From JACRBE01 sp964429005 (lineage in GTDB: Bacteria; Chlamydiota; Chlamydiia; Chlamydiales; JACRBE01), in NCBI GenBank assembly GCA_964429005.1, contig CAYSAJ010000003.1:1-64000 (forward strand): DNA of 64,000 nucleotides. The letters run 5' to 3'. Shown here in pieces: positions 42,335 to 49,866 of the stretch. The notes under the pieces are model-generated. The model did no database searches and was not told the DNA's origin. It saw only the letters and a list, made by a program, of their open reading frames with translations. How positions within the stretch are numbered: position 1 is the stretch's first letter; each line of letters starts with the position of its first letter. The translations under genes and the position numbers were made by a program.

Positions 42335-43906
42335 CTATGTTGATTTCACAATAACGTGTTCACCATCGGGAGCAGGTCCAGTATCATCGATATCAATTAC
42401 TTCAGAAGTTGCTGTTATGTCAGAGAAGCGTCTACCTAAAGATTTTACGGCAAAAATCCAAGCTCCAACTACCGCAAACAGGATAATACCAACGAAAGGA
42501 GTACTTAAAGATACACTACCAAAAATGAGGAGTAAGAATTGATGGATGACGGATCCCCCTGATTTCCCAAGGCGTGAACCAACACCATCTATAGCTGCTT
42601 TCCCTTTGAGTTTGCATTCATCGCTTAAGGGGATAAAGGCCATTTCTTTGGTGGCATCAAAAAAGGTAAATTTACAAGCTCTGGAGAAACAGTTTTGCAT
42701 AGAACCAAAAAATACACCTAGAGCTAGAGGTGACATCCCTACCATGCTGGTAATCATGGCTAGTTTAGTGTCTTTAAACAGAAGAAAAGAGAAAAAGAGA
42801 ACACCTGTAACGAGGAGGATCATGGGCGTTACCATCGCGGAAAGAGTCCATCCAAATCTTCGTATGACTGGGCCGCAAATAAAAACAGAAATCACCGTGG
42901 AAGAGACTCCAATCGCGGACATCACTTTTCCCATGTAAGCATTAAATTCTGCGGGATTAGGGAAGAGGACACGTACCTGATCTTTCCAGACGATTTCAAT
43001 CATATTTAATGCGATATTAAATGTGAGGACGATGATGGCTATTCTCATGAGGTATTTTGATTTCGCAAGGTAAGCGAAATTTTCTCGAATCCCCATTTTG
43101 ATCTTTTTCAAACTGCTTTCTTGTGGCAGGCCAAGGTCAGCTTGTTCTTTTTGGAGGGCGGCAGTTAAATATCGATAAAGAACCATGGAAGCGAGGCCGC
43201 TGATTACCACAAGTGTGGTCATGACAAAAAGAGAGTATCCCCAATGGTCTTTAATAAACCAAAGCTGAGTCGGTGCGAATTCGCGAGAAATCCAAACAGA
43301 AACCTCTCCAGCGACAATCGTTGCTAAGTTTGCTCCTACACCTAGGATCGCATAGAAACGCTTAGCGTCTTTTACGGTAGAAATTGCATTAGTAAAGCCC
43401 CAAAAAAGAACGGTCATAATGGTCGTTCCCCAAAGCTCAGACATCACATAGAATAGGGTAAAGGTCCAGTTGCGAAAGATCGAGATGAGCCCTTTAAACC
43501 CGTACGGTAAGTAAGATTGGAGCCAATCAGCTGTAGAATTAGGGTGGAGAACATCGCGGAATGGATAAAGAACTGTTGAAAAGAGGAAAAAGAAAGATAA
43601 AAACATGCCCATCATGACATAGAATACTCTTTCTCTATTATACCGATTCGATAGGCGGGTGAAAACATAGGTGAAGAACACGGCCATCGGCAGGATCGCC
43701 CAAAATTTAATGAAGGGGATCGCCTCAGCTCCTGAAGCGGGGGCTGTTACGACCAAGGCATCTTTGGCCGCTTTAAGAATGCTGTAATTGAAGACGATCA
43801 GAGCATAAATCAGCAGCATAGGCAAAAACTTTTTTAATTCTTTCCGGTGGATAGGCCATATAAAAGAACGAAGTTTGCTAAAAGCAGGAGCATCTACCGA
43901 TGACAT
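42335..43906 (-). CDS. Nucleotide translocase of the Tlc/Npt (ATP/ADP carrier) family
   Basis: 523 residues, about 12 transmembrane helices. F-N-Y-S-I-L-K-A-A-K-D-A-L-V-V-T-A near 40-56 and the later C-K-F-T-F-F-D-A-T-K-E-M-A-F-I-P-L near 422-438 are hallmark segments of plastid/chlamydial/rickettsial NTTs. Such carriers exchange host ATP for ADP or import NTPs. Its place beside pgsA and sohB matches, as I recall, the chlamydial Npt2 (H+/nucleotide symporter) locus, but substrate cannot be fixed from sequence. The C-terminal 25 residues form an acidic cytoplasmic tail. First gene of the block that runs to rho. Confidence 0.93.
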   Translation of the reverse strand: MSSVDAPAFSKLRSFIWPIHRKELKKFLPMLLIYALIVFNYSILKAAKDALVVTAPASGAEAIPFIKFWAILPMAVFFTYVFTRLSNRYNRERVFYVMMGMFLSFFFLFSTVLYPFRDVLHPNSTADWLQSYLPYGFKGLISIFRNWTFTLFYVMSELWGTTIMTVLFWGFTNAISTVKDAKRFYAILGVGANLATIVAGEVSVWISREFAPTQLWFIKDHWGYSLFVMTTLVVISGLASMVLYRYLTAALQKEQADLGLPQESSLKKIKMGIRENFAYLAKSKYLMRIAIIVLTFNIALNMIEIVWKDQVRVLFPNPAEFNAYMGKVMSAIGVSSTVISVFICGPVIRRFGWTLSAMVTPMILLVTGVLFFSFLLFKDTKLAMITSMVGMSPLALGVFFGSMQNCFSRACKFTFFDATKEMAFIPLSDECKLKGKAAIDGVGSRLGKSGGSVIHQFLLLIFGSVSLSTPFVGIILFAVVGAWIFAVKSLGRRFSDITATSEVIDIDDTGPAPDGEHVIVKST

Positions 43907-44082
43907 AGCATTCTCTTTGAGGGATTTCCTCGGTAAGGGGTCACTTTAAAAAATATAATTGCTGTAAAAAGAATTTGAATGAAGGGGATCGAGTTAGATT
44001 TTCTTTGGTTAACATCAGGATCTAAAAATTGAATTTTGCGTATTTGCAAAACTTCCCCAAATCTTCTGAAAAAGATGTCCCC

Positions 44083-44110
44083 ATTATACTACAGGCGGGG
44101 AAAAAAACAA
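44083..44110 (-). promoter_or_regulatory. Candidate promoter upstream of the nucleotide translocase
   Basis: On the minus strand TTGTTT (44110-44105), 16 bases, and TATAAT (44088-44083). The -10 is perfect; the -35 has four of six consensus bases. It lies just after the pgk stop codon on that strand, 180 bp before the translocase start, and would give a long leader. Confidence 0.5.
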
Positions 44111-44126
44111 TGGTTTTCTCTAGCTA

Positions 44127-45323
44127 CTATTTTCTTGTTAATATGTCGATAGCTGGCAGGGATCCTTTTTCAATTAACTCTAAAGATGCCCCCCCGCCTG
44201 TGGACAAATGAGAAAAGGCTGACGACATATGTAGGGATTGAATCGCTGCTACTGAATCACCGCCACCAATAATTTTTGTGGCAGGCAACCGCGCTAAAAA
44301 CTGAGCAAGGGATAGGGTTCCTTTTGCAAACTCTGCTTGTTCAAAAACCCCCATAGGACCGTTCCAAAAAATGGTTTTGGATTTAGCCAGAGGTTTTTCC
44401 CATTCGAGTATTGTAGCGGGCCCTATGTCTACACCCACCCATTCTGAGGGAGGGGCTTCATGAATAGAATAAATCTTTTTTTGAGTGAAAGATTCAAAAT
44501 GATCAACATAAACAATGTCTAATGGGAGGTAAATTTTAATATTGGCATCAAGAGCCTTTTTTAAAATATTTTTTGCTGTTCCAATGTGTTCTTCTTCGAT
44601 TAGAGATTTGCCTGTCGCTTTGCCCTCAGCCTTTAAAAAAGTGAAGGCCATCGCTCCTCCAATAAAAAGAGAGGACACTTTATTTAGAAGGGCTTCAAGG
44701 ACTCCAATTTTTGTGGAAATTTTAGCGCCACCGACGATAGCACTGAAAGGTTTTTCTGGGTTGAGGCATTGAGTTAAGTAGTGAAGTTCCTGCTCGACAA
44801 GTAATCCAGCTACACTTGTATTAGGTAAAAAAGAAGGCACATAGTATGTAGAACTGTGTTTTCTGTGGGATGTCCCAAATGCATCATTTACATAAATATG
44901 GGCGTAGGAAGCGAGTTCTTTTGCAAACAAATAAGGAGGATAAGGGTTGGTTTCTTCTGAATGGAGGCGTAGGTTTTCCAGCAGGAGGATTTCCCCAGAT
45001 TGAAGTGCTTTGCAGGCGTTTTCTGCTATAGGACCTACACACTCCTGTACAAACTTAACAGGTTTTTTAAGAATTTTTCCCAAGTAATCAGCACAAGGCT
45101 TGAGGCTGTACTTCGGGTCTTTTTGTCCTTCTACTTTTCCTAAATGGCTCATCAGAATGATGGCGCAATCTTGGCTCAGTAAGAATTTAATCGTAGGTAA
45201 AGTCGCATCAATACGGGTTGTGTCCGCAATCGTCCCTTGTTTGGTTAAGGGAACATTGAAATCCACTCGCATGAGAATTTTTTGCTTTGTGAGAGGAATG
45301 TCTTTGATAGTTTTAGGTAGCAT
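44127..45323 (-). CDS. pgk: Phosphoglycerate kinase
   Basis: 398 residues from ATG 45323, which has AAAGGAG five bases before it; the frame extends 17 codons further upstream without a ribosome site. Glycolytic ATP generation from 1,3-bisphosphoglycerate. R-V-D-F-N-V-P at 19-25 is the signature, S-H-L-G-K-V-E the substrate arginine loop region, G-G-A-K-I-S-T-K near 200 and G-G-G-D-S-V-A-A near 360 the nucleotide site. Alone on its transcript, with a promoter-like pair just upstream. Together with eno it shows an intact lower glycolysis. Confidence 0.97.
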   Translation of the reverse strand: MLPKTIKDIPLTKQKILMRVDFNVPLTKQGTIADTTRIDATLPTIKFLLSQDCAIILMSHLGKVEGQKDPKYSLKPCADYLGKILKKPVKFVQECVGPIAENACKALQSGEILLLENLRLHSEETNPYPPYLFAKELASYAHIYVNDAFGTSHRKHSSTYYVPSFLPNTSVAGLLVEQELHYLTQCLNPEKPFSAIVGGAKISTKIGVLEALLNKVSSLFIGGAMAFTFLKAEGKATGKSLIEEEHIGTAKNILKKALDANIKIYLPLDIVYVDHFESFTQKKIYSIHEAPPSEWVGVDIGPATILEWEKPLAKSKTIFWNGPMGVFEQAEFAKGTLSLAQFLARLPATKIIGGGDSVAAIQSLHMSSAFSHLSTGGGASLELIEKGSLPAIDILTRK

Positions 45324-45346
45324 AAGGCTCCTTTTAAAGTATTCTG

Positions 45347-45374
45347 ATTGTAGGGAAAAGAGCATTTCGATCAA
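45347..45374 (-). promoter_or_regulatory. Candidate pgk promoter
   Basis: On the minus strand TTGATC (45374-45369), 16 bases, TACAAT (45352-45347). Four and five of six consensus bases. Predicted transcription start about 18 bases before the pgk ATG. Confidence 0.5.
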
Positions 45375-45495
45375 ATCTATTCTATATGAGAAAACAAATG
45401 GTAAAATCTTTCTTGATTTTCTTTACATAATCTTAAATTTGATGAAATAGGTTGGATCAGTATTCTCAAAGGTGATTGTGGGGGAATTTTTTACT

Positions 45496-45996
45496 ATGAA
45501 AGAATTTAGACATAACAAAATCAGACAACATCGTTTATCTTCTGATAAAGAGGTTTCCTTGATTGAACTCGTTGAAGAGAGCGTGGAATTATTGAAAAAA
45601 CAATTTCCATCGATTGATTTTGAACTGGATTCTGAAAAAGAGCTTTTTAAACAGGGTTCTGTTGATTCAGAAAAATTCTTTTATCTTATCTACTATGTCA
45701 TCGAAACGATGATTTTCGATTTCCATATTCACAGTCAAATTCGGATTCATATGAAACGATCTCTGTTTGAAGGGAAAAGAGGTGTACATATTTCCCTTCA
45801 TTCCTCAGTTGTGTGTACTCTAGAGCAGGTGAACCAAAGAGTCTTTCAGTCGATTTCTCCCGTTAATAAGTTGACAGCAGCTGGTCTCTCATCATGTCAG
45901 TTAGCCCATGGGATAGCGCAACAACTTGGAGGGAAGCTCCATTTTGAATATGGTGTGAATGAGCCACTAGTGGTTCATATTTACTTACAGTTTTGA
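45496..45996 (+). CDS. Degenerate histidine-kinase-type ATPase-domain protein
   Basis: 166 residues from ATG 45496, with GGGGGA about 10 bases upstream; GTG 45472 would add eight residues. The C-terminal end L-T-A-A-G-L-S-S-C-Q-L-A-H-G-I-A-Q-Q-L-G-G-K at about 126-147 followed by a closing beta-hairpin V-V-H-I-Y-L-Q-F looks like the G2 box and last strands of a GHKL ATPase ('GLGLxxxxxIxxxxGG'). The expected N box Asn (here Y-Y-V-I-E-T-M-I-F-D) and the D-x-G-x-G G1 box are not visible. So it may bind nothing or serve as a partner-switch scaffold. No phosphorylatable His domain. Function unknown. Its last 12 bases overlap dnaQ. Confidence 0.6.
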   Translation: MKEFRHNKIRQHRLSSDKEVSLIELVEESVELLKKQFPSIDFELDSEKELFKQGSVDSEKFFYLIYYVIETMIFDFHIHSQIRIHMKRSLFEGKRGVHISLHSSVVCTLEQVNQRVFQSISPVNKLTAAGLSSCQLAHGIAQQLGGKLHFEYGVNEPLVVHIYLQF

Positions 45997-46725
45997 AAAA
46001 GGATTTGCTGCTTCATTAAACGAAGTAGATGACTTTCGCCTGGTCAATTCAGAACGGATTGAAAATAGAAGATCCTGATCAAATTCTTGTCTTCCTGCCC
46101 ATTTTAGGTAGTCTAAAGGAATTTCATCGAAGGGTCTGCCTTTATGTTTCCCAAGAGGCATAAATCGAAGTTTAATCGGCTTTGAAAGACGCTCTAACAT
46201 TTCTTTAGTGGATGAAAAACGTCGAGAGAGGTGAGCAAAGACTTGAATGTTTACAATAACATCACTCATGGCTCTATGAGCACCTTCGTTTGAAATATTA
46301 AAGTGAGAACGTAGCTGCTCGAGTGAATTAGAAGGAGATTCTCCGTAAAGTCGCGCAAGTCGCAAAGTATCGATGAACTTTTGATCTAGGATTTTACAAG
46401 GTATCGTGGCTCTTTTTGCTTCTTCAGCAATCAGCTGAATGTCAAATAGGATTCCATGGCCTACGATAATATGGCCGCTCATCATTTTCAAGCATTGAGG
46501 GAGGATATCTTTGATAGTTGGTTTGTCTTTTACCATCTCATTGGTGATGTGATGGATTTTTGTAGATTCCTCTGGGATGTCACATTCAGGGTTAACGAGA
46601 GTTTCGTAAGATTCCACATGTTGATCCCCTCGAAATTTTACGATAGCGATCTCAATAAGACGGTTTGTTTTCGGATCTAATCCTGTGGATTCACAATCTA
46701 CACAGATGAATGTGTCGTTGATCAT
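45985..46725 (-). CDS. dnaQ: DnaQ-like 3'-5' exonuclease with a C-terminal ExoX-type domain
   Basis: 246 residues. DEDDh active site: Asp10 and Glu12 in V-D-C-E-S-T-G, Asp95 in G-H-G-I-L-F-D, His150 and Asp155 in A-H-R-A-M-S-D. After the exonuclease (to about 175) comes R-F-M-P-L-G-K-H-K-G-R-P-F-D-E-I-P near 191-207, a small domain seen at the end of exodeoxyribonuclease X-like proteins (DUF3820). It may therefore be a stand-alone exonuclease rather than the epsilon subunit. Last gene of the DUF2709-tsaE-engB-dnaQ run; its ATG overlaps the engB stop (TAATG). Confidence 0.9.
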   Translation of the reverse strand: MINDTFICVDCESTGLDPKTNRLIEIAIVKFRGDQHVESYETLVNPECDIPEESTKIHHITNEMVKDKPTIKDILPQCLKMMSGHIIVGHGILFDIQLIAEEAKRATIPCKILDQKFIDTLRLARLYGESPSNSLEQLRSHFNISNEGAHRAMSDVIVNIQVFAHLSRRFSSTKEMLERLSKPIKLRFMPLGKHKGRPFDEIPLDYLKWAGRQEFDQDLLFSIRSELTRRKSSTSFNEAANPFSKL

Positions 46726-47324
46726 TATATAGTGCCTAATTCTTTGAGAACCCGATCTTTGCCTATCGCATTCTTAATAGTGAACGGGATAATAGCTTTG
46801 ACAGAATTCGTTAGTGAGTGGAGTTGCTTAGTGATAATTTCTATTTGTTTTTTTTCTTCACTGGGGGTGAGCTTGTCAGTTTTTGTAATAATAGCAACAA
46901 TCGGAAGTTCTATTGTGCCAAGCCACTTGATTAAATCAATGTCGGATGTGTTTAACTCTTCAGGCCTTGAATCTAAAAGAAGAAGGCAAAAAGGATTGTA
47001 GCGCCCCATATCAAAATAAGATGTCATGAGTTCATCCCACGATGAACGTTGAGACGAAGGGGTTTTAGCAAAACCATAACCTGGTAAGTCCACAACAAAG
47101 AGCTGCTCATTAACTAAAAAAAAGTTGAGGGTCTGAGTTTTTCCAGGAACTTGTGAGACTTTAGCGAGGAGTTTATTCCCAAAAATATGGTTAATGAGAG
47201 AGGATTTGCCTACGTTAGAACGTCCAAAAATGGGAATTTCGGGAAGGCGACCTTTATTTACTTCTTTCAGTTGGGAGATATTGCCGATGACCCGATGTAA
47301 AACAACTTGATAGGTTTTTTTCAT
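46725..47324 (-). CDS. engB: Ribosome biogenesis GTPase EngB (YsxC/YihA)
   Basis: 199 residues. G1 G-R-S-N-V-G-K-S at 34-41, switch I T near 63, G3 D-L-P-G at 79-82 in V-D-L-P-G-Y-G-F-A-K and G4 T-K-T-D at 147-150, all typical of the family. EngB acts in late 50S assembly. Its start overlaps the tsaE stop by 4 bases and its stop overlaps the dnaQ start, so the group is translationally coupled. Confidence 0.96.
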   Translation of the reverse strand: MKKTYQVVLHRVIGNISQLKEVNKGRLPEIPIFGRSNVGKSSLINHIFGNKLLAKVSQVPGKTQTLNFFLVNEQLFVVDLPGYGFAKTPSSQRSSWDELMTSYFDMGRYNPFCLLLLDSRPEELNTSDIDLIKWLGTIELPIVAIITKTDKLTPSEEKKQIEIITKQLHSLTNSVKAIIPFTIKNAIGKDRVLKELGTI

Positions 47325-47743
47325 AGTAATTCAATACTCCGGCTTTCATCTCCCTCGTAAGAAAGGTAGATTTTTCTATGATCCTCAGGAAGAATAGACT
47401 CAATTCGTTCTGCCCATTCTATGATTGAGATGTGGGAAGAATCAAAGTACTCTTCGAATCCCATCGTCGTAAATTCTTCAGGATGAGAAAGTCTATACAA
47501 ATCAAAATGACAAATGATCGGATTCTCACCGTATTCAATCACATAGGAAAAAGTTGGGCTTTGAATAGCATGGTAGGACGCCCCTGTTAGGGAATGAATT
47601 AAAGCCTTGGCAAAAGCTGTTTTGCCAGCGCCTAAAGGACCGTGCAGGCAAATAACAGAACCAGGCTTGAGCTCAAGAGCGAAATCACAGGCTATCTGTT
47701 GCGTTTCTTCAATACTATGCGAAAGCCACTTATTCTTCTTCAA
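47321..47743 (-). CDS. tsaE: tRNA t6A biosynthesis ATPase TsaE
   Basis: About 140 residues. G-P-L-G-A-G-K-T at about 35-42 is the Walker A; S-P-T-F-S-Y-V-I-E-Y and F-D-L-Y-R-L carry the family's switch and Asp; E-W-A-E-R-I is the typical C-terminal element. It helps TsaB-TsaD make threonylcarbamoyl-A37 on tRNA. The start is uncertain: TTG 47743 gives an N-terminus of usual length; TTG 47767 is also in frame. Either way the 5' end overlaps the previous gene. Confidence 0.93.
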   Translation of the reverse strand: MKKNKWLSHSIEETQQIACDFALELKPGSVICLHGPLGAGKTAFAKALIHSLTGASYHAIQSPTFSYVIEYGENPIICHFDLYRLSHPEEFTTMGFEEYFDSSHISIIEWAERIESILPEDHRKIYLSYEGDESRSIELL

Positions 47744-48458
47744 ACCACTTCTCAGTAAATGGGGCAAGCTCTTCGTCTTGATTCATGGCTTCGATAAAGG
47801 AAGCTATGTTTGTCTCTTCAATTTGATTTTGAATAAATTCCATGAATTGATCTTCAATTTGGAATCTGTTTTGTGTTGGAACTTCTACTAGAGAAAGAGC
47901 TTTAAGCTGATTCTTGCAGAAGTCTTCGATCACTGATTTTTTGCTATTGTAGAGTTTGCCGGAGATTACAGAAGAAAAAACGATTTTTTTGATCGGTTCT
48001 TTTCTTTTTTCAATATAATTTTGAATGACCTCGGGATCTTCAGAAACAAAAAATTTCTTAGCTGGGAGGCCTCCCACTCTTTCTGTGTTTTCAGGACATC
48101 TTGCTACCCAATCATAAATGGCGTCGAGAGGGTTAGGGTGGGTGTTGTCGCCAAATACTTTGCCTGAGAAGGGGCAGATATAAATTCTTTTTGTTAATTG
48201 ATTAACAGCTTTTTGACCAACTTGAATTTTAATTTCTGTTTCTCTCCAAAGCTTTCCTTGTTTTTCAAGGAGCGCAATCACTTCTTGTTCACTTCGGTAG
48301 ATACGTTTTTCTTTAAGAAAGAGGACAGGGTGGATTTGAAATTTATTTTCTATATACAACAAGTAGGTCGTAAGGAGATCAGCCCCTTTATGCTTAGAAA
48401 GATAGCTAATTAAAAGTTTCTTTTGCTCTTTGCTAATATGCATCTTTTCAGTTTTCAT
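47730..48458 (-). CDS. DUF2709-like conserved chlamydial protein
   Basis: 242 residues from ATG 48458 (AGGA precedes it; ATG 48464 is also in frame). No signal peptide or membrane helix. R-I-Y-I-C-P-F-S-G-K-V-F-G-D-N-T at about 90-105 looks like a small metal-site loop with one Cys, and C-P-E-N follows. As I recall, this matches the conserved hypothetical upstream of the yjeE (tsaE) gene in C. trachomatis (CT538, DUF2709). Function unknown. First of the four-gene minus-strand operon; the 3' end overlaps tsaE. Confidence 0.75.
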   Translation of the reverse strand: MKTEKMHISKEQKKLLISYLSKHKGADLLTTYLLYIENKFQIHPVLFLKEKRIYRSEQEVIALLEKQGKLWRETEIKIQVGQKAVNQLTKRIYICPFSGKVFGDNTHPNPLDAIYDWVARCPENTERVGGLPAKKFFVSEDPEVIQNYIEKRKEPIKKIVFSSVISGKLYNSKKSVIEDFCKNQLKALSLVEVPTQNRFQIEDQFMEFIQNQIEETNIASFIEAMNQDEELAPFTEKWFEEE

Positions 48459-48464
48459 CAACAT

Positions 48465-48781
48465 CCTATCTCTTCTGTTAACTTATGGGAAAATGCCAAA
48501 AGGCCTTTAAATTCCTACAAGGTTAATGGATCTACTTTTAAATCTCAAGAGATTCGCTGTAAGCTCTGGAGAAGGGAAATAGAAGTTGTCGATTCTGAGG
48601 CAATTAATTAATTTAATACGATTAATCTCAATTCTTTATTAATCTGTTCTTTTAATGCTTTTTTTCAATTTTTGGTTAAAATGAAATATTAAAAATTTGA
48701 GATTGCAAAGAGAAGTCGATTGATTTTAGACACTTGCCATGCTATTCTCGATCCAAATCAGAGGAAGATAAGGGTAAAAAT
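48465..48781. other. Divergent intergenic region
   Basis: About 317 bp between two divergent genes. It contains the 5' tail of a short unlikely reading frame (48438-48611), a promoter-like pair for the plus-strand dehydrogenase near 48720 and AT-rich DNA before it. No RNA gene seen. Confidence 0.5.
48720..48748 (+). promoter_or_regulatory. Candidate promoter of the dehydrogenase-argS pair
   Basis: TTGATT at 48720-48725 and TATTCT at 48743-48748, separated by 17 bases. Moderate match to the sigma-66/70 consensus; predicted start about 27 bases before the ATG. Confidence 0.5.
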
Positions 48782-49861
48782 ATGAGTTTACAATTAGAAG
48801 AATTCACCATTCCTGACTATGAGAAAGTCATAAAAGTGACAGATGATAGCGTAGGTCTTCAGGCGATCATTGCTATTCACAATACTCATATGGGGCCTGC
48901 ACTGGGAGGCGTCCGTATTTACCCTTATGAAAAATTTGATGATGCTTTATTTGATGTTTTACGTCTCTCTAAGGGGATGACTTATAAATCTGCTCTGAGC
49001 CAGCTTGGACTCGGTGGAGGTAAAAGTGTGATCATTGCTGATTCGAGAAAAAAGTCAAAAGAGCTGCTAAGAGCTTTTGGACAGGCTGTTGATGCCCTTC
49101 AAGGTGCTTATATTTGTGCTGAAGATGTCGGCTGCAACGAAGATGACGTTAAAACGATTCGTGAAACGACTAAATTTGTTACAGGGCTTAAGCATGAAAA
49201 AAGTAGTGGGAACCCCGCGCCTTTTACAGCATGGGGGACTTATCGTGGTATACAGGCGATTCTACAGTTTTTATATGGTTCTCCTTCAGTACAAAACAAA
49301 GTGATTGCTATCCAAGGTCTTGGTTCTGTTGGAGCAACTTTAGCTGAAACTCTCTTTTGGCATGGAGCTCAATTGATTCTTGCTGATATCAACGAAGACA
49401 AAGCGCGCACGCTTGCCCGCAAATATGGAGCTCAGGTGGTGCCAGCTGATCAAATTCTCTCCGTCAAATGTGATATTTTAGCACCTTGTGCTCTTGGAGG
49501 AGTGCTCAATAGCACTACGATACCTCAACTCCAGTGTAAGGCAGTTGGAGGGTGTGCAAATAATCAGCTTCTTGAAGACCAAGATGGAAACCGTTTAAGC
49601 CAGTTAGGAATTCTTTATGCTCCTGATTTCGTGATCAATGCTGGAGGAATTATTAACGTTCGCCATGAGTTATTTCCTGGTGGGTATCAACCGCGTGAAG
49701 CAAGAAATGATGTTCATAAAATTTTTGATCGACTATTAGATGTATTTGAGATAGCAAAACAAAATAAATGCTCTACACATCATGCTGCGATGTTGCTCGC
49801 AGAGCATCGGATCAAATATAAAGTAGGCAGCGCAGACTCAGATATTCACTTTCACCACTGA
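48782..49861 (+). CDS. ldh: Leucine/amino-acid dehydrogenase
   Basis: 359 residues from ATG 48782, with AGGG upstream; an ATG at 48734 would add 16 residues but has no site. Oxidative deamination of branched-chain amino acids with NAD+. H-M-G-P-A-L-G-G-V-R at 36-45, catalytic Lys69 in G-M-T-Y-K and Lys81 in G-G-G-K-S, C-A-E-D-V-G-C-N and the Rossmann loop G-L-G-S-V-G near 180 are present. C-A-L-G-G-V and C-A-N-N-Q-L fit the leucine type better than glutamate dehydrogenase. argS follows after 5 bp. Confidence 0.9.
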   Translation: MSLQLEEFTIPDYEKVIKVTDDSVGLQAIIAIHNTHMGPALGGVRIYPYEKFDDALFDVLRLSKGMTYKSALSQLGLGGGKSVIIADSRKKSKELLRAFGQAVDALQGAYICAEDVGCNEDDVKTIRETTKFVTGLKHEKSSGNPAPFTAWGTYRGIQAILQFLYGSPSVQNKVIAIQGLGSVGATLAETLFWHGAQLILADINEDKARTLARKYGAQVVPADQILSVKCDILAPCALGGVLNSTTIPQLQCKAVGGCANNQLLEDQDGNRLSQLGILYAPDFVINAGGIINVRHELFPGGYQPREARNDVHKIFDRLLDVFEIAKQNKCSTHHAAMLLAEHRIKYKVGSADSDIHFHH

Positions 49862-49866
49862 TAATT

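Noticed and set aside
48438..48611. A 58-residue plus-strand frame starting M-H-L-F-S-F overlapping the start of the DUF2709-like gene
   Set aside because: No ribosome site, overlaps the 5' end of a well-supported gene on the other strand, and no recognisable feature. The end (R-R-E-I-E-V-V) looks protein-like, so a small gene is not fully excluded.
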